From Heterobilharzia americana (Eukaryota; Platyhelminthes; Trematoda; Strigeidida; Schistosomatidae): a DNA stretch of 64,000 nt. The notes beneath the pieces are model-generated. The model was not told the origin of the DNA. It made no database searches and saw only the letters and a program-made list of their open reading frames with translations. Below, one piece after another: positions 45,670-57,575 of the stretch. The stretch spans positions 16,687,755 through 16,751,754 of the forward strand of contig OX104132.1 of NCBI GenBank assembly GCA_944470555.2. Direction: 5' to 3'. How positions within the stretch are numbered: position 1 is the stretch's first letter; each line of letters starts with the position of its first letter. The translations under genes were made by a program, and so were the position numbers.

Positions 45670-45965
45670 AGTGATGGCTTCCATGCTTTAGTGGTCCGGT
45701 GGATAATGCTCCGGTGTTTGAAGCGATGCGTACAGGGTCTGAGTCTCAGTAGGAACAATATCACTCAATTTGATATGGGTACATCCGGCTGACGAGTCCT
45801 AAACAGGACAAAACCCGCGTTCTGGATTCCACTGCTAGTCACCAGAATCAGCATAACACCGTGAATATCTAGCAGTATCTAGGTATCTAGGAGACCATAT
45901 GCCAACAGAGGTCGCAGCAATACTGCCCTGTATAGCGACGGGAAATTAAAAGCATCAAAACAACA
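45670..45965 (+). mobile_element. SINE family A, most complete copy
   Basis: Full order on the plus strand: A-box TAGTGGTCCGGTGGATAATG, B-box-like AGGGTCTGAGTCTC, hammerhead (45783-45827), and the tail CATATGCCAACAGAGGTCGC. It ends in ATTAAAAGCATCAAAACAAC. Useful as the local reference for the family. Confidence 0.75.
45783..45827 (+). ncRNA. hammerhead motif of the Sm-alpha type, one core base lost
   Basis: Stem I ATCCGG/CTGGAT pairs fully (one G-U), CTGACGA is intact and stem II GTCC/GGAC is perfect. However, the GAAA box is AAAA and the cleavage triplet reads GTT. The G-to-A change should abolish cleavage. Confidence 0.65.
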
Positions 45966-46264
45966 TCCTGGTTACATGTTTGCAGTTGACTCTTGGAGAG
46001 ATTCTTTATTAGTGCTGTGAATAATCAGTATATTTAAACTTGCACAATATATTCATGATATCTTGTATTGAAATAGCCATGTTAAAAATTGTATGCACTC
46101 CATAAATGTCTGTGGAATGAGATATATAAACTCACTGAATCCTTCAAGTTTACATTCCTGAATACAGCATGAAGAACAACTGTTGTAACGCGATATAAGT
46201 AGTAATGTGATGAAATAAAATAAAATGTCCAACATATTTGGATATATGGATATCCTTGTGCTTG

Positions 46265-47125
46265 AACACACTGCCTGACTCCAATCACTAAATCGTTGAA
46301 TGCACAGAATTCTGCAAACAATTCTCCATTCTCGTTCATCACCTCACCGAGCGCTTCTCGACCCATGATTAGTTCTCTTCCTGTGTTGTCTGCTCCCAGT
46401 TTGGCATTCATGTCAACCATTAGAATTTTGATATCTCCACTGATGTCCTGTTTAGTGTTGATTGAAGTTGTCTGTGGAATTCCTCCTTTTTCTCTTGCTC
46501 TGCATTATTTGTAGGTGCATAGCGTAGCATTGTATGATTGTAACCTTCCTTCCTTCCTTCCTTCCTTTTGAGTTGAACCTTGCTGCCATGATCCTGATCG
46601 TTGAGGAGATTGGTTCCCACTGCATGAGAGCCTTCGATGCTGTTGGGGACATCATGATAGCCATTGCAAAACTCAGTGTGCTCGTGGTTGTCGTCTGGGT
46701 GACAATATCGGAGTAGATTATTGATTCTCCAGTTGACAGTTTGGAGAGTCCGCTCCCATTCCATCTGCTTTCGCAAATTCCTAGCACTTCAGTGAGATAC
46801 CTTCTCATCTCATTCGCAATCTGGGCAACCTTGGTAGGCTCAAACATCGTACGGACATTCCATGTCCCCACGTTTACTTTCGCTTTCATCGAGGGAGAGA
46901 CGACACATTGGCTAATTGGCTTCCTGAAGGCCCACACCAACCGGCATCATTTCGATTCTCCGATTCCAGTGAGGAATAATTTTGTTTTTATTTTCTATAT
47001 TTTGTTTGTGCTTTGAAGTTTCTTTAGTGACTGGACTGGTTTAACGGGTAGGGTTGCTAGCCGTGTGTCCAACCTTCCCTCTCTATCCGGGCTTAGGACC
47101 GGCTAGTAACTAGTGGACTAGTTAA
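46265..47125 (-). mobile_element. RTE 5' UTR and AP-endonuclease domain (copy R9)
   Basis: Minus strand: KVNVGTWNVRTMFEPTKVAQ (about 46820-46880) is the start of the apurinic/apyrimidinic-type endonuclease of RTE elements. ICESRWNGSG follows (N-terminal catalytic Glu region), then VTIIQCYAPTNNAEQEKKEE-like and VDMNAKLGADNTGRE (the D-M-N motif), ending at FCAFNDLVIG. Frames alternate, and a (TTCC)n expansion at 46546-46567 adds KEGRKEG inside the domain. The 5' UTR runs to about 47125. The RT and 3' tail are not attached. Confidence 0.85.
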
Positions 47126-47135
47126 CCAGGCGAGG

Positions 47136-47206
47136 CTACTACTACTACTACTACTACTAATAATAATAATAATAGTAATAACAGTGGTGATAATAATAAT
47201 AATAGC
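47136..47206. repeat. (CTA)n/(ATA)n trinucleotide tract
   Basis: About eight CTA units followed by interrupted AAT units, between two RTE pieces of opposite orientation. It may be an RTE tail expanded by slippage. Confidence 0.85.
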
Positions 47207-47209
47207 CGC

Positions 47210-47500
47210 TTTATTCCCAACAGTACTGAAGTTCAGATGGCCGGAAAGAATAAGCAAGGAGGAACTCTGACTGGCTGGCTGGCAACGAACCAACCAAGGA
47301 CTCATTGCCTACGAAATCTGTAAAAGAAAGTGGAAATGGATTGAACTGGCTATTCGGGGACATCACGCCCCAGCCCGTCCATTGGAACCCAATGGAGAAA
47401 CGACGTGCTGGGCGTCCAAGGTAAGGGTGACATGAAGGAGATAGTGTGAGGAAGAAATGAAGACAACTTTTGCACTCGTGGAGTCAGGTTAATACAGCTT
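47210..47500 (+). mobile_element. RTE C-terminal fragment (copy R10)
   Basis: AAGAATAAGCAAGGAGGAAC, then CTGACTGGCTGGCTGG and CAACGAACCAACC, then the C-terminal block to AGTCAGGTTAATACAGC. The normal (AAT)n tail is missing. It directly follows the oppositely oriented 5' piece R9. Confidence 0.75.
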
Positions 47501-47619
47501 TGAATCCTCGGTGTGATATTTCAACAGATTTGCTTCTCGTTCGACGTCTTCAAATTAAAAATCTATGGCGGCTAAATAATGTTAGTAATAACAGTATCGT
47601 AGACAGTAGTGGACATGAG

Positions 47620-48410
47620 CCGGTAGTCTTTAGGTCATAGTCTAGTTTGTAAGTTGTTGTACGTGGGTCTGGTAGGTAAACACACGTAAGTTTGTTGGAG
47701 AGGGTTTATTGATCCAGCATGAAAACTCGATTTTATGTCAGGCTATAGACTGCTAGTTTCTTTCGAATTGGATCTAATCGATTTGCCAACCATCCAGCCG
47801 ATTTGTGGTAGGGGAAATTGATCATACACAGAAAGGATCTGAGTAGCACATTTGGTCTACGTAGCTTCACTTGTTCATATTGAAGTGGTAAGCGTGATCC
47901 TGTAGGTTTCAGTTCTTCATATGTCTGACTAACAATAAGTTTATTCTTTAAGAATTCCTTCAGTTACTTGGTTACTTTATTCTCCATTAAACAGGTATTA
48001 TATTTGGTTGAGTTCCCAAGAATAAATCTAGCTTTGTCTTCCAGGACAGACTGCATCTTTTGAAGATAGTCAGATTTGTTCATCAACACTACACCTCTGT
48101 CTTTATCTGGTTTGAGAAGCACCACCTGATCATCCCTTTGGAAACATTTAGAAGCTTTCCGAAGGTTTTCTATCACGGTTTTTGACTGAGATGATGGTGA
48201 TATAAGATAGTGGTTTGCTATATCAACTAACTTTGACTTCAGCCAACCATGTTCTCTCTCACTCACTGGAGTTAGTTCTGATACCTGTTGATACAGACCT
48301 TTGAGATGAGCTTCAGTGTTTTTTTTAACATCAAATGAGATTCTTTTACCTGTAGATCCTGTGTGAAATTTTTGAATTTCACCCAACATATCACATCCAA
48401 ATCGTTAATC
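47620..48410 (-). mobile_element. Penelope-like element, N-terminal and early RT region
   Basis: The minus frame at 47964-48389 reads SKCFQRDDQVVLLKPDKDRG followed by VVLMNKSDYLQKMQSVLEDK, the N-terminal block common to PLE polyproteins. After a stop at 47964 the frame resumes: YEELKPTGSRLPLQYEQVKL, RRPNVLLRSFLCMINFPYHK and ANRLDPIRKKLAVYSL (RT start, about 47740-47900). This is the only PLE copy here showing the N-terminal part. It lacks the RT catalytic core and endonuclease. Confidence 0.85.
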
Positions 48411-49739
48411 AGTTACGCATAATGCGTGACAAGTAGTATACTCCTTGAAGAGAGGGGAAGCTTGATGAATCATTTAGGATATAGGTTATTTTTGGTACCT
48501 TCGCCATAAAAACTGATTTTATTGGTCTCTCTTACAGCGTAGATACACTAAATGATTTAGTGATCTTATGGTTGCTTCAGAAATTTTCTACTAATGGTCC
48601 CCTTCCCCATTATCTCACCAATAGACTATCATCTTGTTGATTAGTGATAACTCTAGTCTGCAAAACACTGCTCAGTACTCATAGTCTAAGAGTAATTTGA
48701 TTTGCACAAGAATTGCCTTCAGAAGAATAGTTATCCTGAAAAGTTTATTCAAAAGTGTGGAATTGAAACTTCCACCAAACGTGTAACCGAACGAGGTATT
48801 ATTAAAACAAGATCAAGTTAACACGATAATGTAATCAGTGATTGAAGTTGTAATCGGAAACACATTACCATCAATGAAACTATCCCCATTATATAATGTT
48901 AAATATTCAATAAATATTTATATCATGTCACCTCCAACGACATTTAACATTTTACCTATACTCTCCAAAGCAGCTATGTAAGAAGAATTAAGCGATGGAC
49001 AGCCACTTGTTTCCTTGGACATACTCCAGGAGATCTGAGTCTTGGAATACCAAATTATATCAACAGGTCAATCGCTTATCACCTTTTTGACTTGATACAC
49101 AAGGTATACATTCAAAATACCTCCAAAACCATTCAAAAAAACTGTTTAATTTCATTTAGATTGACTTTGCAGAAACTATCTGAATTACAAGGATAAAGAC
49201 TGATCTTTGAATCCAGGAAGACTTGTTAGTCAGTTGACAACCGGTTATGAAAGCTATCCAGTGATTGCTAATCAGCTTCATTCTCTTGCTATTTCATATA
49301 GTCATCTACTTTCTAACTTGTATGACTGATTACTAACTCTAATTGTAAAACTGTCTTTCTAACTTTACGTATTACCTGCTGACAACTAGTTCGATCTCAG
49401 TTATGCAATAATAAATACCTGTATGTACAGTGGTTTTGAAAAGGATTACCGATATGATTATAATTTTACTCGTGGTAGCATAAAACAATGACAACCAATA
49501 TGAATTCCATGACGTATGTATGCAATACTTTGTATGAATTAATTTTGGCTTCCAAAATGACTTGGTCAGGCCTACGATGTAGGCGTACCCAACTATCTGT
49601 TTTCTTTCCTAGGTTGTGAGGCTGCAGGACTAGTTTGCAACGATTTCCACTTTACTGATAAGGAGCGAAGTGGTGGAATATATCGACCACTTCACTTATT
49701 TGGGGAGTTCCAACAGCTAGAACGGGCTGGCTGATAACG
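48411..49739. other. unassigned interval
   Basis: No recognised gene or family; some of it may be the 5' UTR of the Penelope-like element to the left. Confidence 0.35.
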
Positions 49740-50190
49740 AAATCTCACCTCAGATACAGAAGGCCTGTTTAGTATTTGCCAACTTGCATCATCTGTGGAG
49801 CCAGCTGGCGACATATCCTACTATCAATCAGAGGACTAGTGTAATGTGCTGGAGTCCATTCTGTTCTGTTATACGGCTATGAGACGTGGTCATTAAAAGT
49901 GGAAGACTTGAAACCACTACAGGGTTTTGGTCACAAATGTCTTCTTATCATTGCTTGCAATTGGAAGAACCACAGTGTGAGCAATATCAGATTCATGCGA
50001 AGGGTACTAGGCAAGACAGGCAAGTCGATTGATGAGGTTGAGAACCTTCATTGACTGAAGTTTCCTGCAAATATTTTGCACAGGCTGAACCTCCACCTAC
50101 CTCAATCTGTTAAACTGTGTTGGAAAAAGGTTCAGGGTAACCAGGCCAAAACATGCGACCAGTCGATAAAGTCCCTGCATATTCTACCTT
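49740..50190 (+). mobile_element. second non-LTR family (N2), C-terminal region
   Basis: The plus strand reads LLYGYETWSLKVEDLKPLQG, FGHKCLLIIACNWKNHSVSN and RRVLGKTGKSIDEVENLH (about 49866-50055). The LLYG-ETW block is also found in RTE-like ORFs just after the RT, but the following sequence is distinct from the RTE copies here. It is followed by a stop and degraded sequence. Confidence 0.7.
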
Positions 50191-50429
50191 CATTTTGTTG
50201 GTACGTCACTCAAATTATGTTCTGAATAAATTGGCACTTTAACTACGTGACATATGAAGGTGGTCTGTTGTTTTAGACAAAAAGGGAAACTTTCTAAATG
50301 TATAGTAATGAGAAAGCATCAACTATACCAAGAGTCTCTTAAGCTGATGATGAGAACTAGTACTCGAACCCTGTGTCCGTGAAATACTCAGTACGTGGTG
50401 GGGACACAAGTGAATGAGATCGAATTATA

Positions 50430-50545
50430 ATAAACCAAAGTGGGAGGTCGTGTCATCACCTTGACATGACTAGTAGGGAAAAAGTATGCTCAAAATGTCA
50501 CTCACTAGCTAAATAGTTCAAACAAACTTATTTAATAAAGAATTA
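50430..50545 (+). mobile_element. Penelope-like 3' UTR fragment
   Basis: CACCTTGACATGACTAGTAG, TGCTCAAAATGTCACTCACT and TTATTTAATAAAG match the PLE 3' UTR at 40960-41060. Confidence 0.55.
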
Positions 50546-51224
50546 CAGTCTACTGCACTGTTCAGGTTCTACTCTTTTATGTGAGGTTATTTGTTTACGA
50601 TTAGAAATTAGTGATACTCGGTGACTAATGAGTCATCTACTGAGTTTATTGAAGAAAACTAGATTTAGAACCATCTTTTAAAGATACTGTTTTTAAAAAC
50701 TATTTGCTTTTTTGGTTTTTCATCAATCTTTGAAGTTATCCTATTCATATAAATAAACTCTCATGATACTACTACATTATACCTTTCAAACAAAGAGAAT
50801 AAAACGACTTAATTGACAGTGTAATTCATTTCAAGTACATTCACTTCTAATACTCCCTATGGACGGGCATTTTTACAAATAAACTTAAAGAAGTATGTGG
50901 TTTAACTGTTGACGAAATCGCTTGAAATTTCACTTCAAATAAATAATGGAAGAAGGTTAGTTGATTTGTTTTTATTTTTCCACTGTGTTCCTTAGAAGCC
51001 GGCTAACACACTTAATTTTAATTCTACTCTGGTTAAGTCTGATTTCAGGCCAAAGAAAGAATGAAACTTCTCTATGATAATATGTATTAATGACGAATTC
51101 ACTTGAATAATATGCAATATTTCAAAAATCTAAATAGGTGAAGAATTTTGTAACCTACTGGGTGACTAACAATGGAATTCAGGACGCGCATTTCTTCCTA
51201 TTTGAGACTAATCAGATGAATGTA
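50546..51224. other. unassigned interval
   Basis: AT-rich; no recognised feature. Confidence 0.35.
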
Positions 51225-51395
51225 TCTACAGCTGACGACTCTCAAACAGGACGAATCGCCCATCATCAAGTACGCTGCAAAATAATGGATATCCGAATAG
51301 TATCAGGATATCCTCATAGTAGCCGATCTTCCAATACATGTCAAGCAATTTCATCTTGTAAAAGCAGCAGAAAATTACAGCTGTCAGTGAACAAT
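51225..51395 (+). mobile_element. SINE family A, hammerhead and tail part
   Basis: CTGACGA at 51232-51238 is intact, but the second box reads GAATC. The tail CCAATACATGTCAAGCAATT matches the family. 5'-truncated. Confidence 0.6.
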
Positions 51396-51538
51396 GGGTA
51401 ACATATATTCTTTTCTATAAATTCTCATCAGATTAAAAAATATTATACAATTGGCTCCCTTCACATGTTTCAGCAAAGATAGAACAACAAGTTAAGGAGA
51501 ACATGATTAATTCATTGTATTTCTTCACCTTACGTTGA

Positions 51539-51543
<5 letters not shown>

Positions 51544-51595
<52 letters not shown>

Positions 51596-51632
51596 AGAGA
51601 GAGAGAGAGACAGAGAGCGAGAGAGAGAGAGA
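51544..51632. repeat. compound microsatellite (TA)n(GA)n
   Basis: About 24 TA units followed by interrupted GA units. Same TA-then-GA order as at 15912-16014. Confidence 0.95.
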
Positions 51633-51984
51633 AAACCACATAACTGACTTATTAAGAAAATGACAGCTCATTAAAGACATAATGGAATTACTGTTGTGTA
51701 GTTGTCCTTCTTTCCACCAGGTTTGCCCCACCAGTCACGACTTCTTATTGGGACTTTAGGCACCACCTCTCGAATATCAACTTGAAAATTACTAAATCGC
51801 CGCAAACCCACAAATTCAACTGGTCTAATAGTCATTAGTGACCAGCTTCGAGAGATGATTCCTGGAGTTCCAATGGGAAGTCATAAGCAGTGGGATGAAC
51901 CTGGTGGACATGAGGACAAATATTCAACGATGATATTGTGTGGTGGTCTTACTATGTAGTGAAGTGATAGAAGTTAAAAATATG

Positions 51985-52178
51985 GACCATTGGATTGTGA
52001 CCTAATGGCTCAATGGTAACGTACTAGCCACGGAACCTGAAAGTCGTCGGTTCGATCTCTGGTGGGGTGGGATCATGGGTGCGTACTACTAAGAAGTCTA
52101 ACACATGTGAGACAAAACAGCTGTCCAGTGCTCTCAGGTATCCGATGGATCTCCAACTCATGTCAGTCCATTACGAAT
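51985..52178 (+). mobile_element. SINE family B, plus orientation
   Basis: Head ATGGCTCAATGGTAACGTAC and B-box region GTCGGTTCGATCTC, then a hammerhead region with mutated boxes (CTAAGAA, AAAAC) but intact CAGCTGTCCAGTGCT. Ends CCAACTCATGTCAGTCCA. Confidence 0.7.
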
Positions 52179-52254
52179 TCCAACCTGAACCAATTAATAA
52201 ATTTCTACCAACCCTTCAAACTCAAAATTTTTTTGCGTGAGTTAAGATCAAGTC

Positions 52255-53025
52255 ACATACTGTCAAGTAGTAAACTGGTGGAGATGAAATAAGAATTGAT
52301 CCTGAATTCCGTTTTAAAAAGGGATGAATATACAGAATTTTGGAAGGGGTTATCCTGAATGACGAAACAAGCCAATGTTTACCATGGCAGTTGGAGGCTA
52401 ACAACTGCCTGTTTTTGGATGCATAAATTCGGTTTACTTCTTCTGATGGCAGTCGGTTCTTTAAATGTGAATATCTTAATATTTTATTTGTTAATTATTT
52501 TAAATGTTTTCGAGGTCTGGACGTTGTGTCCTGTGTCCATGAGATGTTTCATGATGGAACTTTTATAGCACTCTGGTTCTTTTAGGCTTAGCTTATTTGG
52601 AACGTGTTCAAGAAATCTAGACTCAACCCTCCTTTCTGTCTTTCCAATGTACATGCACTGGAATGTACATGTGAACTGGTAGATACAATTTGAGGTGGAA
52701 ACTTGTGAACTATTTATTGTTTTAGTGAACACAGTGTCTTGTATTCAGAAACTAGTTCATCTGCTTGAAATATGATTTTCACTGCAGCTCTTATACTTCT
52801 GTTGACCTGTTTCAAAAATGTTATCCCTTTTGGAAGTTAAATGGGGGAATACAGGTTTTTTTTCCCAAGATTATCAAGTACATTTTTTCTGCTGTTTTCA
52901 TCATTTTGACTTCATCTATAAATTTCTTAGGGTGACCAATTTTTTTTAGATATCTCTCAAAGAACTGATTGTTTTCATTCAGTTTTTCTGATGAACAAAG
53001 TTTCTTAGACTCTGAAGAGAAGGCA
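52255..53025 (-). mobile_element. Penelope-like element, linker, GIY-YIG domain and 3' UTR
   Basis: Minus strand from 53020: NENNQFFERYLKKIGHPKKF, EVKMMKTAEKMYLIILGKKT and NFQKGITFLKQVNRSIRAAV form the linker after the RT. Then, in the frame 52484-52732, CIYQFTCTFQCMYIGKTERR followed by RFLEHVPNKLSL is the GIY-YIG domain with YIGKT and the conserved Arg and Glu-His. LMDTGHNVQTSKTFKI closes the ORF. The 3' UTR aligns with 6545-6720. It has few frame breaks and is the best-preserved endonuclease region in the window, but no RT is attached. Confidence 0.87.
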
Positions 53026-55439
53026 GTGAAATAACAATGATGTTATTGTATTCTGCTAAACTTGTTGTTCTAGCTTTGCTAAGATTCTAAAATTGTTCAG
53101 TATAATACTGATCAAGTTTACAGTTTCCCGAAACGGTACATGATTTCACTAGTTTAAGACGATATGGTTATATATAGCATTAGTTGAATAGACAGTCAAC
53201 GTGATAAATAAATTAATATGAATCAAGGTGAGAGATAATGGATTGTTATCTTTAAACAGTTGAACTAGCGAGCTGTCAGAAGGTTACTAAGACAGTCAAG
53301 AATTGGTAAGAATATCAAAGTCGAAAGTATGACTATGGAAGAAACTTGAGCAAAGAGAAGAGATGAGAAAAAGAATATTTATTCTTAAGGAGACCGATGT
53401 TTCTGATGATGGTGGAAAGGCTTTTGATGAACGTTCATGAACTTGATGCTTCCAGAAAAATAGCATTGGGAAGTTATGTTACAGCTAAATCAAAGATTAC
53501 CCTTCGATGGGACGCCAATTCCTCTTCTGGTATACCGGATTTGATTCACAATCAATTAGGTTCAACCAAACCGTATAAGCACCATGATTTAAACCATATT
53601 ATTATAACCAAGCCACTTTCTGATGAGCATCACACAAATTGATGCTTTAGAATACATGTTTTTCAACAAGACCTTCATGAATGATTCGAGGACATCTGGT
53701 GAGTTCGACAGACAGGTAGACGAAAGGAAAGTAGGATCTTTCACCAAAGTGCAGGAATTTTAGTTTTAACACCACCGCAAAAATCCAAGAGAAAAGTGAA
53801 TTGTAAAACCTAACGATATCAAAGTACAATCGAAAAAGAATTTCATTATCAGAAGGTTCATGAAAATATTTAAACATCAGACGGCGCTTAAAAGTGAATA
53901 AATATGCATTATTGTGATCGGTATTCAGCTATGTTAGCAAAGGTCACCAACTATTGATTCCTGTTATCTTAAGGACTCGAAACAAGCAGCTTACAACTTC
54001 CTACAGGGTTCAGACCAACAATCAGACTTCATGGATTGTTTCCTTATCTTGGTTTCGCCAGTCTGAACCCCCTTTCAAACCAATCCTACTTTAGGGGACA
54101 TTACATGTCAAGTTCAACTGTGGCTTGGAATGCGCTACTTATGTTCCAGAAACTCCAGTTGTTAAAGGTTCACAAACTCACTGGCTAACTTGTCTCCCTA
54201 GCTTGCTTGATACCCTCACCTTCATACTTCTCATATGGTGGCTTCTCCATATGTAAGCAATGTTTTGAATACACCTGCAGCCGAAAACTTCTAACGTCTT
54301 CACACCATCGTTTTTCTGTAGTCAAGTTAGAATTAGAAGATAATATGAAACAATGAGTCTCTGAGCTGCTGAATACTTAAACAAAACTGTTGTTCATCTA
54401 CGTTATCTATCAAGCCCCCAGTAAACCAACCTGTTTCATCCTAAAACCCCAAATTTCTTTTTGTACCACACTTCTGAATGTCAGCAGAATTCAAAATCAA
54501 GCGCAATATGAGGATGTCATTAGTCAGATTGATGGCATGATGACAGGGTCTGATGGGCAGCTGGATCATTGGTCACTTCAATAGATCTGTTAGTATCAAA
54601 CTAAATGCTCAATCTGCGTTAATAAAAAGATTCATTGGAAAGCTTAGAGAAGTGATGGACAATCAAAAGAGTTGTTGATAGAACAAGATGAAAGCACAAG
54701 TGTTTTAATGGTTAACTGTTAGCAAAATATCAGTGATCCTGTCTAAAATAGTCTTTACAAAAGCGTTAACATAAAACTTAAGACGGAATAAAATGTAACG
54801 ACAGCCAAAGTAGATTCTTCAAGAGTTAGTGCTGTTCTGTGCACTGATTCCAAATTGCTCAGTTTCCTCTGGATGTTTGATGTAAGCATTCTGAAATGAT
54901 AAAGACAGCTGAAAATTAGCAGAGAGGACCTTTCTCTGCTTGTTACACCAGGTTCAGCCAATTATCTTATGTTTTCCAGTGATTAATCAGACTTAAGAAA
55001 CTCATGCGAGCTATGCTTCATTTCTTTCATGATTCTTTACACTCTTCTGTTGTGTAACTACTCTAGTCAAAATGCATTATGATTCTATATCATTTAGTTT
55101 TTCATGGGCAACTCAGCGACATATACAGTTTTGTTGTTTCTTGCATGATTAACAACGCAATACTGAAAAATATCTGATAAAGCAATACAATGCAGACAAT
55201 GTACCCTTATGGATGTATCAACAGGTCCTTTCCAGTTTAAACCAGGATATGGATATTTGAGTGAAACAGATCAATAATTTATCTGTTTGTAAAGTATTTA
55301 CAAAACCTCTATGAAACCTAATAATATCAGTATATACGAAGATGTTGCATATCATTTATTGGTTGCTGGAGTATAGCCAGTTTCATTGTGTCTAGTCTTG
55401 AATACTGACCGAACTCTATCTATCATTTTACAATGTAGC
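53026..55439. other. unassigned interval
   Basis: About 2.4 kb without a recognised family. ORFs at 53397-53642 (81 codons), 54390-54584 and 54755-54961 have no domain signature; any could be chance or an isolated exon. Confidence 0.35.
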
Positions 55440-55740
55440 GACTAAGCGGGCAGCTTACCATTGCGGTGCACTTTGATGGAACCTAGTTGGTTGGAAGGAG
55501 TCGGGCAGAAGTCCGGCTCAACCTAAGTTTCGAGTTTTTAGTATTCCTCGCCAAGGCGCATTTGCAACTCCAGGAGAACTTATATCCTCCGTGAGATTCG
55601 GATCTGTGTCATCCAGTGTTGAGGTCAACCTCGATACCATTGGGTTATTCGGGTTGCGATTGACTTCCTGTAGGACTGGATTAAACTCACTGGGTGGTCA
55701 CTGGAGATTAACCGATTTCATGCTATGCAGCCTTGTCAGT
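55440..55740 (-). mobile_element. SINE family C, longest copy
   Basis: The minus strand includes GGACTTCTGCCCGACTCCTT and CATCAAAGTGCACCGCAATG, shared with 7300-7425. CTCGAAAC and GGCGAGGA lie where a hammerhead could be, but the core is not recoverable. Confidence 0.5.
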
Positions 55741-56393
55741 TGAGTACAAACTACCTAGCATACGAAAATTCCATAGTAAGTTCTCAATGCTAAGTAACTT
55801 AATGCAGGAAACAGACTATCATTTTCTATCTTTGTTATAGAGTGCTTAGCATGTGCATAACCAATGCTGTGAAAGGTAAGCTTTGTGTCCCTAGAAAGAT
55901 ACCAAACTATGAAGCTAGGAACAAACCAACTTTCCTGAATAATTTTTTAACGAAACTGTAGGTTAGCGGAGTTTTTCCGGTAAATAAGCTGAGAAAATGT
56001 CAGTAATTTTTGTCGAAGTCACATTTTAAAACGATAAAAGTTGACTGACTCTCTCCACTCAGCTATTCAACTGTATGGACAGGATACATTTCTACACTTG
56101 GCCACTTAAGTATACGCGTTTCAATAGAACTTGTACCATACAGTTAGACCTTTTTACTATACTGAGCACCTAAGTTTCTGATCACTTTTGTTTGTATATT
56201 ACCCGTTTAGTTCCATGTGGAGACAAAGTAAAGCATCATGAAGTATAATTCTGAAAGCATAAATAAGCATAGAGATACTGTTACAACGGACAGATAAACA
56301 CCTAACTGATCACCATTTTCTACGTGAAATGTGGTATGCAGATTCGTTCTCAAACTTGACCAAAGTGAGTATTATTTTTATTTTATTGTTCTA
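55741..56393. other. unassigned interval
   Basis: No recognised feature. Confidence 0.35.
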
Positions 56394-57575
56394 CAATTAT
56401 TATTATTTGTCCTTTAGGTTCCTAATAGAACATAGGGCTTCAGTACCACGTCCGCATCCCACTCTCTTCTCTGCAATCTTTCGAACCTGGCTCCACCACT
56501 ACCAACAAGCTCTCATTTCTTCCTCACACCATCTCCTCCATGTCACCATCACCTCAGACGCCAAACTCGAAGTTTCTCATCTGGGTTCCAATCGAGGGTC
56601 TGGCCTGGCCTGACCTGGCGAGTGATGTCGCTGAATGGTCTTCTCACTGCATGCCCAATACAGTCCACCTCCACTTCCTTCCAGTGCATATTTGTTGAGC
56701 GATAGGTTCTCACTTCCTTGGTTAGTTGCCAGCCAGCCAGTCACAGTTCCTCCTTGCTTATTCCTTCTGAACTTCTGATCTGAGCTTCAGTAACGAGCCC
56801 ACGTAGGCAGCAGTTGTTGATGAATATATGTAGTTTCTTAGAAATGCTTTTCGTAACGCACCACCAAGTCTCTCAACCATCTCATAGAAGCACTGACTTG
56901 ACTGAATTAGTGTTGAAAATCTGGATGTTGTTCACACTTTATGGTGAGCGGAGTGCATAAGATCTTCACACTGATTCCAGATGAATGAACGCCTGTCTTG
57001 CTGTCTTTCCGATTCTGGTTGGCTTTGACGTCCTCGTCTATGCCTGTGCTGCCTGTAGTTGAAACAGTGCTGCTTAGATAGGTGAAAGAGGCTACTTCCT
57101 TTAAGTTTCTCCCTTTGATGATGATTGCAGCTTGTTGTTGTTGGTGGTGATGGTAGTGTTGGTTGGGTATCATCATCACCTCTTTTTTCTCGACGTCCAG
57201 TTGATGTCCCATCTTCACTGCCCTCCACTGCCTCCTCTGTCAACTTGTTGGATTTTGCTTCTAGATCTTCGAGTTTGTGTGACATTAGACACAAATCATT
57301 GGCGAAATCCACATCTTCTAGGATCTTTTCCCAGGTTCAGCCAGCGTATCCCTCTCTTCTCACTCCTCACTGTTTGTTGCATGACCAACTCGACTACAAT
57401 CAGGAAGATGATTGGTGAAAGTAGACAGCCTTGTTTCACTCCTTTCTTCACATCAAAGTCATCACTGAACTTTCCATTGTGAATTACTTGGTATGTGCCG
57501 TCTTCATCTAGCTGTTGAATGAGAATGATAAAGGTTTGTGGCATTCCGTAGTGTTGAAGAAGTTGCTGTTCCACA
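56394..57575 (-). mobile_element. RTE-clade retrotransposon with RT motifs B and C (copy R11)
   Basis: Minus strand: QQLLQHYGMPQTFIILIQQL, DDFDVKKGVKQGCLLSPIIF (motif B, intact, about 57400-57460), then DFANDLCLMSHKLEDLEAKS at about 57300, where the first catalytic Asp of FADD is Asn. The C-terminal part follows, with an AGCC tract at 56727-56742, to the tail AGGTTCCTAATAGAACATAG at 56400. The 5' truncation is sharp at about 57575. Changed motif C and frame breaks make it inactive. Confidence 0.88.
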
